A stretch of DNA of 64,000 nt from Flagellimonas aurea. Its GTDB lineage: Bacteria; Bacteroidota; Bacteroidia; Flavobacteriales; Flavobacteriaceae. The notes beneath the pieces are model-generated. The model searched no databases. It saw nothing but the letters and a program-made list of their open reading frames with translations, and had not been told where the DNA came from. Below are positions 28,267 to 37,307 of the stretch, one piece after another (the first letter of the stretch is position 1; the number at the start of each line of letters is the position of its first letter). A program made the position numbers and the translations under genes. Where the stretch lies: NCBI RefSeq assembly GCF_017313785.1, contig NZ_JAFLNL010000012.1, positions 1 to 64,000 of the forward strand. The letters run 5' to 3'.

Positions 28267-28303
28267 AAACCCTGTAAATAATTGATTTACAGGGTTTTTT
28301 ATT
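28267..28303 (+). terminator. Rho-independent terminator after tRNA-Ser
   Basis: AAACCCTGTAAAT (28267-28279) pairs over 13 bp with ATTTACAGGGTTT (28285-28297), followed by a T tract. Confidence 0.93.
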
Positions 28304-28337
28304 TTTTATGCTTTTAAATGGTATCAAATAAAACCAT

Positions 28338-28359
28338 ATAAAAAGTGAGCGATTCGGTG
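28338..28359. repeat. Left copy of a 22-bp near-identical direct repeat (candidate att site)
   Basis: The 22-bp sequence ends in GTGAGCGATTCGGTG here and GTGACCTATTCGGTG at 39280-39301; the two match at 20 of 22 positions and share orientation. This copy lies between tRNA-Ser and the integrase remnant, where an attachment site would be expected. Confidence 0.5.
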
Positions 28360-28467
28360 CCCTTCCAAACCTCATCAAAAAGGGGCACCCAACAACAATT
28401 AAAATGTTGTTAATCAGATATTTATATTGACAACTGTTTGATATTTTTTCCTAATTTCAAGGTAAAT

Positions 28468-29237
28468 AATGTTAAATTCGGTGTCACTTTTATGGTATCT
28501 CTTCTACTCTATCTCAGAAAATATAAAAAAGACCGCGTTGGCAGGTCAACTATTTATGTCAGAATCACAATTGACGGAAAGCGTGCAGAATTCAGTACAG
28601 GACGCAAGGTACAACCCAGAATATGGGATGCGGCTTATGGTAAGGTATTGGGGGTTTTCCCAAGAAGTAAGGCAATTAAACTCCTATTTGAGCAAAATAC
28701 GCACTGACCTTTACCTCCATGCTGATAAATTGAGGGATAGAGGTCAAGTACTTACCGCGGTGTCACTTAAAGAGTCTTATCTGGGGTTGGACAAGCCCAG
28801 CAAAATGCTCTTGGAGATATTCCAGGAACACAATGACCAAGTGGATAGTTTGGTGGGAAGGGATTTTGCAGAGGGAACTGCCGAACGTTACCGGACTACA
28901 AAGAGCCACCTCAGCGAATATCTCCAAAGAGAACTTGGAAAAAGTACAGCATGTGGACCATGCCTTCATTTCAGGGTTCGAATATTACTTAAAGACCAAA
29001 AGAAAATGTAGCCATAATACGGCCATTAAATATGTGGTCAACTTTAAAAAGATAATTCGGATTGCCTATGCCAATGGATGGATAACCAAAGACCCTTTTG
29101 CCAATTGGAAGGCGAGATTGAAAAATGTAGAACGGGAATTCCTTACCAACGAAGAACTTCAACAACTGATGGACCATCCTTTTACAAATGAACGATTGGA
29201 ACACGTAAGGGATTGTTTCGTTTTCTGCTGCTTTTGA
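28468..29237 (+). pseudogene. Broken tyrosine site-specific integrase (Bacteroidota conjugative-element type)
   Basis: Three overlapping frames together give an integrase N-terminal half: an arm-binding domain (STIYVRITIDGKRAEFSTGR, 28.54-28.62 kb), a shift into SKIRTDLYLHADKLRDRGQ and KSHLSEYLQRE (28.69-28.94 kb), and a second shift into the core-binding domain with HNTAIKYVVNFKKIIRIAYA. It ends in the start of the catalytic domain (FLTNEELQQLMDHPF, DCFVFCCF) before any catalytic R-H-R-Y residue. Two frameshifts and loss of the catalytic domain make it inactive. It marks an old insertion at tRNA-Ser. Confidence 0.9.
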
Positions 29238-29365
29238 ACTTTAAAGTCAATTTTCTTCGTGCCATATACAGTAAATTCAATGATTAAACTTACTGCCCTA
29301 TTCTTTGGGGTATCTACGATACTAATCTTATTTTTGGTAACAGAACAATAAAATTAATCCTTCAC

Positions 29366-29962
29366 ATGTTCCCAAGTAAGAATACGGAAAAAAATCTACT
29401 GATAATTTTATACCTCAATGCAATCTATCCCTTAGGTCCAAGTCTAAAAAATTATCTTGTTCAACATATTAAAAGTTGTTCTTTTTTGAAAAACCGATTC
29501 ATTTGTGAAGCTGGAGAAATCTGTGATCGTCTCTACTTTATTAAAAAAGGAATGGTCCGTGGATATTTTGTAAGCGACGGAATAGAATTAACAACTTGGG
29601 TGGACACGGAAAATGAGGTATTCACCTCGATTACCGGTTTTTTTAGAAATCAACCTTGCCAAGAAAACATACAAAGCTTGGAAGAAACCTATTGTGATTA
29701 TTTGGAATATGAAGACTATAAGTATTGCCTAAATAATTTTCCGGAAATGCGGCAGATTAACCGTATACTATTGGAGGAATATTACATTCTTGCCGAACAA
29801 AGAGTATATTTAGCAAGAATCCCCAATGCTCAAAAAAGATTGGCCTACTACATGGAGAACATGAAACCCCATATTGTCGAGCGAATCCCGAGAAAACATT
29901 TAGCTTCCTATCTTGCCATAAGACCGGAGACTTTGTCCAGACTCTTGAAAGAAAGACATTAA
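29366..29962 (+). CDS. Crp/Fnr-family transcriptional regulator
   Basis: The 198-residue protein has an N-terminal cyclic-nucleotide-binding-like barrel (CEAGEICDRLYFIKKGMVRGY) and a C-terminal helix-turn-helix (IPRKHLASYLAIRPETLSRL). It resembles the Bacteroidota group that lacks a clear cAMP phosphate-binding cassette, so the ligand is unknown. It lies between the integrase remnant and the DUF4347/adhesin operon on the same strand and could regulate that operon (inference). Confidence 0.85.
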   Translation: MFPSKNTEKNLLIILYLNAIYPLGPSLKNYLVQHIKSCSFLKNRFICEAGEICDRLYFIKKGMVRGYFVSDGIELTTWVDTENEVFTSITGFFRNQPCQENIQSLEETYCDYLEYEDYKYCLNNFPEMRQINRILLEEYYILAEQRVYLARIPNAQKRLAYYMENMKPHIVERIPRKHLASYLAIRPETLSRLLKERH

Positions 29963-30440
29963 ACCTTGCCAACTACTCCCCTAACCAATAATAAATCCTT
30001 GAAGGAAATCCATCCAAAAAGTATATTTCCCAACATCCATTTTCAATAATTTCCCCCGCTTACCTTGCATCTTTTGTCAGAAAATGACATCAAATTGATA
30101 TATGTCAATTTCCGGAACTTTTTTTAATACTAAAAAAAAACACCCTCCGTTCCTTATAGCAAAATGAAGAAAAATTGTACACGATTGATTGGATTTGGAT
30201 AGTCTCTATAGTAATTGAAAAATTCTTTCAAAAAAGCAAAATCACTTTACTTGTAATATGGCATAAAAATACGTTTCCCGAACCAAAAAATTTCTAAAAC
30301 AATAATTGGCGACCTGATTTAGCAAAGCTAAATCCATGTCCAAAAAAAAGCTGCGACCATGCGGCCAGGACTTTTCATGCCTTTTCCTAAGTGCATTAAA
30401 AACCTATAAATCATTACTAAAACCTAAACTAAAATCACAA
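29963..30440. promoter_or_regulatory. Long AT-rich leader of the DUF4347/adhesin operon with a hairpin
   Basis: No gene is visible in these 478 bp. A perfect hairpin GATTTAGC-AAA-GCTAAATC lies at 30316-30334, without a following T tract on the plus strand. It sits about 105 bp before the DUF4347 start, so it may be part of a structured 5' leader. The role is not known. Confidence 0.4.
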
Positions 30441-30977
30441 ATGAAAAACATTTTTAACCAAAAAGTAGTACTGAGCTTCTTGCTCCTTTTTTCACTGACC
30501 TTGACTACTTCCCTGGCCCAGACCGAGGATGTTGTAATCGTAGATTCCGACTTCTCGAACAAAGGTGGACTCATCGCTTCACTACCCATAAACGTTGCTT
30601 TGATCGAAACCAAAATGTCCAACAACTTGGCCCAAACATTCAAGCAGGCCCTGGCCGAGAATCCAAATGTGAAAAACATACATCTTTTTGCACCATCTAC
30701 GGATGCATCCATCAATTTAGACGGGCAGCCATACAATGCCGAAACCATAGCAAAGCAATTTCACCCGACGGACTTTCAAACCCACAACCCCATTACGGTG
30801 TTTGTGTACTCCTGCTCTTTGGCTAAAAATGCTTTAGGCATCTCTCTTTTGGAAACCATATCCTCAAGGACTGGTTTTAATGTAGCCTCTTGTGCCTCTT
30901 GCGACGACCTCAAAGATGAACTCATGTTCGATTATTCGGTAAGGCCTTTAACGGCAACCAGCAACCTTTTTGAATAA
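30441..30977 (+). CDS. Stand-alone DUF4347-like secreted protein
   Basis: The 178-residue protein begins with a signal peptide (LSFLLLFSLTLTTSLAQ), which selects the ATG at 30441. The rest (VVIVDSDFSNKGGLIASLP, NVKNIHLFAPSTDASINLDG, VFVYSCSLAKNALGISLLE, GFNVASCASCDD) resembles DUF4347, a domain normally found at the N-terminus of giant cadherin-like or VCBS adhesins. Here it is a separate gene 33 bp before a giant adhesin gene. The spaced Cys residues near the C-terminus may form a disulfide. Confidence 0.65.
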   Translation: MKNIFNQKVVLSFLLLFSLTLTTSLAQTEDVVIVDSDFSNKGGLIASLPINVALIETKMSNNLAQTFKQALAENPNVKNIHLFAPSTDASINLDGQPYNAETIAKQFHPTDFQTHNPITVFVYSCSLAKNALGISLLETISSRTGFNVASCASCDDLKDELMFDYSVRPLTATSNLFE

Positions 30978-31010
30978 CCTTTTCAATATCCAAATACAAA
31001 TTCAACCAAA

Positions 31011-34000
31011 ATGAACAAAATCAACCTTCACCATCCTTACATCATAGCACTACTGTTTTTTGGGTTGGGATGGAACACCCTGTTTGGCCAAAAAGTCAAT
31101 ATGGAAGTGCAACAAGGGCCCAACATTGACGTAGTACTTACCGTGGGTGTCACCAATCAAAATATAGAAACCTTTGAAGAAGATCTAGGTGCAGCCCTGG
31201 AAAGCAAAGGAATACCTGCCGACAAACTCTTTGTACAAGGTTTTGAACGAACCACTATCTCCTCCAACTCCGAAGATGCAGCAGACATTTTCAATAACTG
31301 GATAAGATGGGGCTACAACCCAGAGACCTGGGAATTTGTGGATTCAGAAAAATTTATCCGAAGAATCAACAATGATTACATGGCAGGTTTTTACGATCCG
31401 GTTTTTGATTCGTCTAATTACACGTTGGAAGCCGATATTGCATTTACCTCTGGTTCGGATAACGATGACATGGGAATCACATTCGGAATGGAAAATGGTC
31501 CTGTAGGTTCCTATATTTTCAATCTTTCGGGAGCCGTAAGAGGATTCACGACCAGTGAGTTTATTCCAGGCCATGGTTTTGCATCGGGTTTGTACAAGAT
31601 TACAAGGGATGATGGCAATGCGAACCCTCAGCACTATGTTCAGGGATTACAAGATGCCTCCAACACCATTTTTGACCCCAACTCTACCACTACATGGTAT
31701 CATTTTAAAATTGTGGTCAGTGGTAAAAATGTAAAAATCTACATGGATGATGCATTGATCATCGACTATACCGCGGCCGAAGAAATTGGCGGCAGTTATG
31801 GATTCTTCTCCAACAGTCAACCATACGCCACTTTCAAAAACATTGAAGTGACCTCCTTGAGCCTAAAAAAGTTCAAGGACGTACTTAGGGAGCCTCAATG
31901 GAGAAACAGCGCTATGCGATTCAATGTGAACCTTGATGATCAGGAAGTTGCTGATTTCGACAACGATCAAGATCTCGCCGAAATATTGATGCGTACCATC
32001 AACGAGGACATTCACTATATCGGTTGGGGGTTGAACGACAACCAAACCCAGTTCGAGCGCTTTGTACAACAAAACAACAACAAGGGAACCTTTGTAAACC
32101 GCGATATGGGAAGCTGGTCCACTTGGATGGATAATATGGCCCAATATATTTATGAGCAATACCAATTCCTTACCGTGACTGAAGGTGACTACTTTATTGC
32201 TGGGACCAGTGTTGAAATAGCTGTAGATCCTTCCGAAATGAAAACCAGTACAGCCAATGCAAACTACCCAAGTGGTAGATGGAAAATAACACATGATGAA
32301 ACCTTCTTTCCCAATAACCAAGGAAGGGTTTCCTGGAACGACCTTTATTTGGAAGATGTACCCGAATTCTATGAAAAACCAGGGAAATACTCCTTCACCT
32401 TTGAGAATCTCCCAACTTCCCCCACTACTCTATACTTCCACAGAAAACCAGTAGCGAGCTTCTCCTACAGTTCGGATACGGGAGTGTTCAACGACACCTC
32501 CTACGATTTGGATGGTGGTGCCAATAATGGTATTGCACAGACCGAATGGAAATGGAAATCGGTGGATGCAGCTTCAACCGCAGGCTGGAACACTGGAATA
32601 TTCGATAAGAATTCCGTTGCGGATGGAGAATATTTGGTGATGCTGAATGTACAGGACCATCAAGGGGTATGGAGTAGCCCATCAAGTGCTTATATTTTAG
32701 TAGACAGCAGTAGTTCATCTACCAGCGAAGACCTCCCAGTGGCACAATTCAATATTCAACCAGATGCACTGTTCACGTACTCTGGTTCCATGAACATCAA
32801 TATAGAAAACAACTCCATCGACCCCTATGGAAGAACACTTTCCAATGAAGAGTGGATTGTAACACAACGAGTATACGATAGCGAAGGAAACCCAACGGAT
32901 ACCGAAATTCATAACTCCACCATGGAGAAGACGGATTTTTCAGCTTACAACAATCTAACTGCAGAATACATTATTAGCCTTCGCGTACAGACCAATACAG
33001 GGGTTTGGTCCGAACCGTTCTTCCGAACATTGACCATAACCCACGATACCACTGAGCCTACCTTATCGGCCACGCCAAATAGTGGGTCTATTGATACGGA
33101 CACCCATATTTTGTTGACCTTTCAAGACGAAAATGATGGAAGTGGATTTGACGTCCAGCGTTATGTATTGATCCAGGATGGCAACCCGCCCGCAACGGAT
33201 AGCAACCTTTGGTCCTCCTGGAGCAACAGTCAATCCAAAACCACTTCATTTTCCAGTGGTGGTACGGGATGGTACATCCATGCAGAGGCGAAGGACAACG
33301 CTGGAAACATAGGGACCGCCTCCTTTGGTCCGTTTGACCTTGCTTTGGTGGTCGGTGCCAAGAACGATTTGGCCGTATTGGATGAGGATACCGAGTCCGA
33401 CCCTATCGATGTTCTGTACAATGATGTATACGATACCAACAATACACCAACGGTAAGTATCATAACCCAAGGAGCCAAAGGTTCCGCTGTGGTGGACGAG
33501 AATAATAAAATAGTCTACACCCCAAATGCGAATGCATATGGAAGCGATGCCATTATCTATGAATTGGATGATGCAGGGACAAAGGTAACCGCAACCCTTA
33601 CCTTATCCATTACCGCAGTGGACGACACCCCAACAGCAGTTGCTGATTCCTTCACTTTGGATGAAAATGCCACCTTGAACGAGGATGTATCAACAAACGA
33701 TATCGAAGTGGATGATGATGAAAGGGTATATCACATCATTACCAATCCATCCAATGCAAGCTCATTTACATTTAACGCAGATGGTACGTTCAGTTACGAG
33801 CATAATGGCAATGAGTCGGCAACGGATAGCTTTACCTATAATTTTGAGGATGCTGTTTCCTTCTCGGAAACCGTTACGGCCACATTGAACATTACCAATG
33901 TAAATGACGCACCCAAAGGTGGGGATGTTATCCTTGAAGTTATTCAAGATGTAGGATATACTTTCAAAACAACTGATTTTACCTTCTCTGATGATGATGC

Positions 34001-35735
34001 AGGAGATGTTTTCAATGGTATACAAGTGATTACACTACCAACGGAGGGTATTTTATTATACAATGGCTCTCCCGTTCAGGCAAATGATATGATCAATGAT
34101 GTGACCTTACTTGTCTTTACCACGGCAAATGGAGGATACGGGGATGACTATACCTCCTTCTCCTTCAAAGTAAAGGATGGGGATGACGCCTTGAGCTCTA
34201 CTACGCACACAGCGGATATCAGTGCCGCTCAAGATACTGATGGTGACGGAATACCCGATAAGGATGATGAGGACGACGACAACGACGGTACACCAGACGA
34301 TGAAGATGATTTCCCAAAGGATGATTCCGAGGATACCGATACCGATGGTGACGGAACAGGCGACAATGCAGACGAAGACGATGACAATGACGGTACACCC
34401 GATTCAGAAGATGACTTTCCTAAGGATGATTCCGAGGATACCGATACCGATGGTGACGGAACCGGGGACAATGCCGACGAGGACGACGACAACGATGGTA
34501 CACCCGATTCAGAAGATGACTTTCCCAAGGATGATTCCGAGGATACCGACACCGATGGTGACGGAACAGGCGACAATGCCGATGAAGACGACGACAACGA
34601 CGGTACACCTGATGATGAGGATGACTTTCCAAAGGATGATTCCGAGGATACCGATACCGATGGCGACGGAATTGGGGATAATGCCGACGAGGACGACGAC
34701 AACGACGGTACACCTGATTCAGAAGATGACTTTCCCAAGGATGATTCCGAGGATACCGATACCGATGGTGACGGAACAGGCGACAATGCAGACGAAGATG
34801 ATGACAACGACGGCATACCTGATTCAGAGGATGCCTTCCCCAAAGATGATTCCGAGAACACCGACACCGATGGTGACGGAACAGGCGACAATGCCGATGA
34901 AGATGATGACAACGACGGAACACCTGATTCAGAGGACGCTTTCCCAAAGGATGATTCCGAGGACACCGATACGGACGGAGATGGAACTGGTGACAATGCC
35001 GACAATGATGCCGACAATGATGGCACCCCTGATGATGAGGATGCTTTTCCAAACGATCCCAATGAAGATTCCGATGTAGACGGTGATGGTATTGGTGATA
35101 ATTCCGATACGGACGACGACAATGATGGGGTAACCGATACCGATACGGACGGAGACGGTCTGGGCGACAACGTTGACAACGATGATGACAACGACGGAAT
35201 ACCCGATGATAAGGACGATTTCTCTAATGATGCTTCTGAGACCATCGATACGGATGGAGACGGAATAGGTGACAATGCAGATACCGATGATGATGGCGAT
35301 GGCTATTCTGACGAAGTGGAATTAAACGAAGGAACCGACCCAACGGATGCATCCAGCACTCCAATGGATACCGATGGTGATGGAATTCCAGACACTATGG
35401 ATGAGGATGACGACAATGATGGCGTTCCAGACATTGATGATGCATTCCCTACAAGTGAAGAACCTGCGTTGGTTCCCGCACAAGCTTTTACCCCTAACGG
35501 TGATGGTAACAACGATGCTTGGATTATTCCGGGAATCGATAACTATCCCAACAATGTGGTCAAAGTTTACAACCGATGGGGTCACGAAGTGTTCGGCACA
35601 AAATCGTACCGAAACAACTGGGAAGGTTTCTACAAAAACAGGAACGAGAAACTCCCCGCTGGATCATACATGTACGTAATCAATTTAGGAGATGGCTCTG
35701 CCCCCTTGCAAGGATGGATTTTCATCAACTATTAA
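31011..35735 (+). CDS. Giant T9SS type-B secreted adhesin with calcium-binding repeats
   Basis: The 1574-residue protein has a signal peptide (IIALLFFGLGWNTLFGQ), a LamG/DUF1080-like jellyroll (about residues 120-290, YHFKIVVSGKNVKIYMDDAL), Ig/PKD-like modules, cadherin-like modules with DENATLNEDVSTNDIE (about 880-1060), and thrombospondin-type-3-like Asp repeats DTDGDGxGDN (residues 1075-1487). It ends in a type-B sorting domain (AFTPNGDGNNDAWIIPG, NRWGHEVFGTKSYRNNW). It should be exported through T9SS and held at the surface by the PorP protein encoded next. A role in gliding or attachment is inference. Confidence 0.9.
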   Translation: MNKINLHHPYIIALLFFGLGWNTLFGQKVNMEVQQGPNIDVVLTVGVTNQNIETFEEDLGAALESKGIPADKLFVQGFERTTISSNSEDAADIFNNWIRWGYNPETWEFVDSEKFIRRINNDYMAGFYDPVFDSSNYTLEADIAFTSGSDNDDMGITFGMENGPVGSYIFNLSGAVRGFTTSEFIPGHGFASGLYKITRDDGNANPQHYVQGLQDASNTIFDPNSTTTWYHFKIVVSGKNVKIYMDDALIIDYTAAEEIGGSYGFFSNSQPYATFKNIEVTSLSLKKFKDVLREPQWRNSAMRFNVNLDDQEVADFDNDQDLAEILMRTINEDIHYIGWGLNDNQTQFERFVQQNNNKGTFVNRDMGSWSTWMDNMAQYIYEQYQFLTVTEGDYFIAGTSVEIAVDPSEMKTSTANANYPSGRWKITHDETFFPNNQGRVSWNDLYLEDVPEFYEKPGKYSFTFENLPTSPTTLYFHRKPVASFSYSSDTGVFNDTSYDLDGGANNGIAQTEWKWKSVDAASTAGWNTGIFDKNSVADGEYLVMLNVQDHQGVWSSPSSAYILVDSSSSSTSEDLPVAQFNIQPDALFTYSGSMNINIENNSIDPYGRTLSNEEWIVTQRVYDSEGNPTDTEIHNSTMEKTDFSAYNNLTAEYIISLRVQTNTGVWSEPFFRTLTITHDTTEPTLSATPNSGSIDTDTHILLTFQDENDGSGFDVQRYVLIQDGNPPATDSNLWSSWSNSQSKTTSFSSGGTGWYIHAEAKDNAGNIGTASFGPFDLALVVGAKNDLAVLDEDTESDPIDVLYNDVYDTNNTPTVSIITQGAKGSAVVDENNKIVYTPNANAYGSDAIIYELDDAGTKVTATLTLSITAVDDTPTAVADSFTLDENATLNEDVSTNDIEVDDDERVYHIITNPSNASSFTFNADGTFSYEHNGNESATDSFTYNFEDAVSFSETVTATLNITNVNDAPKGGDVILEVIQDVGYTFKTTDFTFSDDDAGDVFNGIQVITLPTEGILLYNGSPVQANDMINDVTLLVFTTANGGYGDDYTSFSFKVKDGDDALSSTTHTADISAAQDTDGDGIPDKDDEDDDNDGTPDDEDDFPKDDSEDTDTDGDGTGDNADEDDDNDGTPDSEDDFPKDDSEDTDTDGDGTGDNADEDDDNDGTPDSEDDFPKDDSEDTDTDGDGTGDNADEDDDNDGTPDDEDDFPKDDSEDTDTDGDGIGDNADEDDDNDGTPDSEDDFPKDDSEDTDTDGDGTGDNADEDDDNDGIPDSEDAFPKDDSENTDTDGDGTGDNADEDDDNDGTPDSEDAFPKDDSEDTDTDGDGTGDNADNDADNDGTPDDEDAFPNDPNEDSDVDGDGIGDNSDTDDDNDGVTDTDTDGDGLGDNVDNDDDNDGIPDDKDDFSNDASETIDTDGDGIGDNADTDDDGDGYSDEVELNEGTDPTDASSTPMDTDGDGIPDTMDEDDDNDGVPDIDDAFPTSEEPALVPAQAFTPNGDGNNDAWIIPGIDNYPNNVVKVYNRWGHEVFGTKSYRNNWEGFYKNRNEKLPAGSYMYVINLGDGSAPLQGWIFINY
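34233..35471 (+). repeat. 105-bp tandem repeats coding for 35-residue Asp-rich units
   Basis: Eight consecutive units of exactly 35 codons (start DTDGDG, end near FPKDDSEDT) are followed by a shortened unit of 23 residues and three diverged ones. The DNA copies are nearly identical in the middle of the array, which favours recent expansion or homogenisation by recombination. Copy number may vary between strains. Confidence 0.93.
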
Positions 35736-35762
35736 TACCAATAAAAACACCATACACAACAG

Positions 35763-36653
35763 ATGAAACTTTTTAATAGCATACAATTATTGGTCATTTT
35801 CTTTGCACTTTCCTTCTCGGCAAGTGCACAACAAGACCCGAACTACACCTTTTACCGCTACAATATGAACCTGTATAACCCCGCATTTGTGGGGAGTTCA
35901 GAGGCTGCCGAATTCTCTTTGGGGATTCGCAGCCAATGGGCGGGAATCGAAGGAGCCCCCGAGAGTCAAAGTGCCATTTTCGGGATGCCCGTGGGCAGAA
36001 ATATAGGACTTGGAGCCTCCATACTCAATGATAAGACCTTTATCGAACAACAGACCTGGGTGGCCATCGACGTCTCCTACAACATCCAATTGGACGATGA
36101 GCACATGCTCTACTTCGGAATCAAGGGAAGTGCCAATTCCTATGACGCCAACACACAGGGCCTTGTCACCTACGGTGTGGGCCAAGATGGTGCCTTGGTT
36201 GATTACGATAGTCGTTTCACCCCAAATGTAGGTGCAGGAATCTATTTGAAACACGATAGATATTTTGCCTCCCTGTCCGCCCCAAAGCTATTGACACCGG
36301 AGCGTCTACAAGAGCGTGATGGGAACGCTTATCTTGGTGTTGATCGTATGCACGCTTACTTGAGTGGCGGCTATACTTTCTTATTGGGACGAACCTTGGA
36401 CTTAAAGACCATGGGGATGTTACGCTATGTTGACGCATCGCCCATATCAGTGGAATTCACAGGAATTTTGGACTTTGGTGAACGCTTTGAGTTTGGGGCA
36501 AGCTATAGATACGATGAAAGTATAAGTGGATTGTTTTTGTTCAATATCAGCAATGGGTTTAATTTGGGTTATGCCTATGAAACTTCCATCCAAAACCAAA
36601 TTGACGGTTTGGACAACAATACACACGAACTCTTTATGCGGTTGAAGATGTAA
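35763..36653 (+). CDS. PorP/SprF family T9SS membrane protein
   Basis: The 296-residue protein has a signal peptide, then the family opening QQDPNYTFYRYNMNLYNPAF, GIRSQWAGIEGAPES, and beta-barrel strands with FGIKGSANSYDANTQG. PorP/SprF proteins sit in the outer membrane, and in gliding flavobacteria they serve secretion of a dedicated type-B-tailed cargo encoded just upstream. It begins 27 bp after the adhesin stop, so the pair is one unit. Confidence 0.92.
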   Translation: MKLFNSIQLLVIFFALSFSASAQQDPNYTFYRYNMNLYNPAFVGSSEAAEFSLGIRSQWAGIEGAPESQSAIFGMPVGRNIGLGASILNDKTFIEQQTWVAIDVSYNIQLDDEHMLYFGIKGSANSYDANTQGLVTYGVGQDGALVDYDSRFTPNVGAGIYLKHDRYFASLSAPKLLTPERLQERDGNAYLGVDRMHAYLSGGYTFLLGRTLDLKTMGMLRYVDASPISVEFTGILDFGERFEFGASYRYDESISGLFLFNISNGFNLGYAYETSIQNQIDGLDNNTHELFMRLKM

Positions 36654-36687
36654 AATTTAAAAATCAAAAAATACTTATATTAGTGTT

Positions 36688-36717
36688 AAATGCCCTTCTA
36701 ACCAAGGGCATTTTTTA
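36688..36717 (+). terminator. Rho-independent terminator after porP
   Basis: AAATGCCCTT (36688-36697) pairs with AAGGGCATTT (36704-36713), then more T residues. It closes the DUF4347-adhesin-PorP operon. Confidence 0.93.
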
Positions 36718-36833
36718 TGACTTGAAATAGCAAGCATTATATTTAGGGTTGGGAGGATATAAATAACATTGGCTTTATTGACAAGGAGCATATCTTAGTT
36801 ATACCAACAAAAAAAATTGACTGAGCATTTCAA

Positions 36834-37107
36834 ACAGCTCGGACGTTCTAGTTATGACCGGTACCTAAATATGGTTGTAAGTCATTGTAAATCAGAAACA
36901 AGCACTGAAAATTCAGAACCTGCACACCTTATTGCACATTTATCATGAAAATGAGAATAAGAACATATCCATTTGATAATAAAAATACAGAAATCAGTTT
37001 AAAAACGATGAATTACCTTGAAAAATTATTGATGGCACCAACATTCAAACTTTACCTGACCTCATCCCATATTTAGGTACCGGTCATAACTAGAGAATCC
37101 GGACTGT
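36834..37107. repeat. 274-bp element bounded by 41-bp inverted repeats
   Basis: The inner 27 bp of each arm (36848-36874 and 37067-37093, centred on GACCGGTACCTAAATATGG) are perfectly inverted copies. The outer 14 bp match at 9 positions, starting ACAG on the left and ending CTGT on the right. Between the arms lie 192 bp of AT-rich DNA with no transposase or clear gene. It could be a MITE-like non-autonomous element or an invertible (phase-variable) segment. No target-site duplication is obvious, and it ends 156 bp before the Fic gene. Confidence 0.8.
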
Positions 37108-37203
37108 CTTCTTTTATTTGATACAATCATAATAGGTATATGCTCTATAAAGATTGGTTTATTGATCCACGTATATTTCATGTAAACTACATTAAAATAA
37201 TCG

Positions 37204-37307
37204 TTTTTCATATAAAGTAACTGTTTTTCATGGTACATTTGTTATTGAATTTCACATCATCAGATGAAAAGTAATGATTTTTCACATAAAATAACTGTTT
37301 TTCATGG
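37204..37307 (+). promoter_or_regulatory. Operator-like direct repeats at the start of the Fic gene
   Basis: Two 30-bp direct repeats (37204-37233 and 37278-37307, 28 of 30 identical, 74 bp apart) each contain two TTTTTCA boxes about 20 bp apart (ATAAAGTAACTGTTTTTCAT and ATAAAATAACTGTTTTTCAT). One copy lies in the leader; the other covers codons 5-15 of the Fic gene. The phasing suggests binding of a regulator, possibly autoregulation. Confidence 0.5.

Noticed and set aside
29280..29351. 23-codon hydrophobic frame (MIKLTALFFGVST...) before the Crp gene
   Set aside because: It could be a tiny membrane peptide, but in AT-rich DNA such frames arise by chance and nothing else supports it.
34229..35275. 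Minus-strand 348-codon Ser/Pro-rich frame
   Set aside because: It is only the reverse reading of the 105-bp repeat array in the adhesin gene; it has no start context or independent features.
34233..35471. Possible CRISPR-like periodic array
   Set aside because: The repeats are contiguous 105-bp coding units without spacers and encode a clear protein repeat.
36945..37076. 43-codon frame inside the inverted-repeat element
   Set aside because: It stops inside the right arm and does not resemble a transposase; probably chance.
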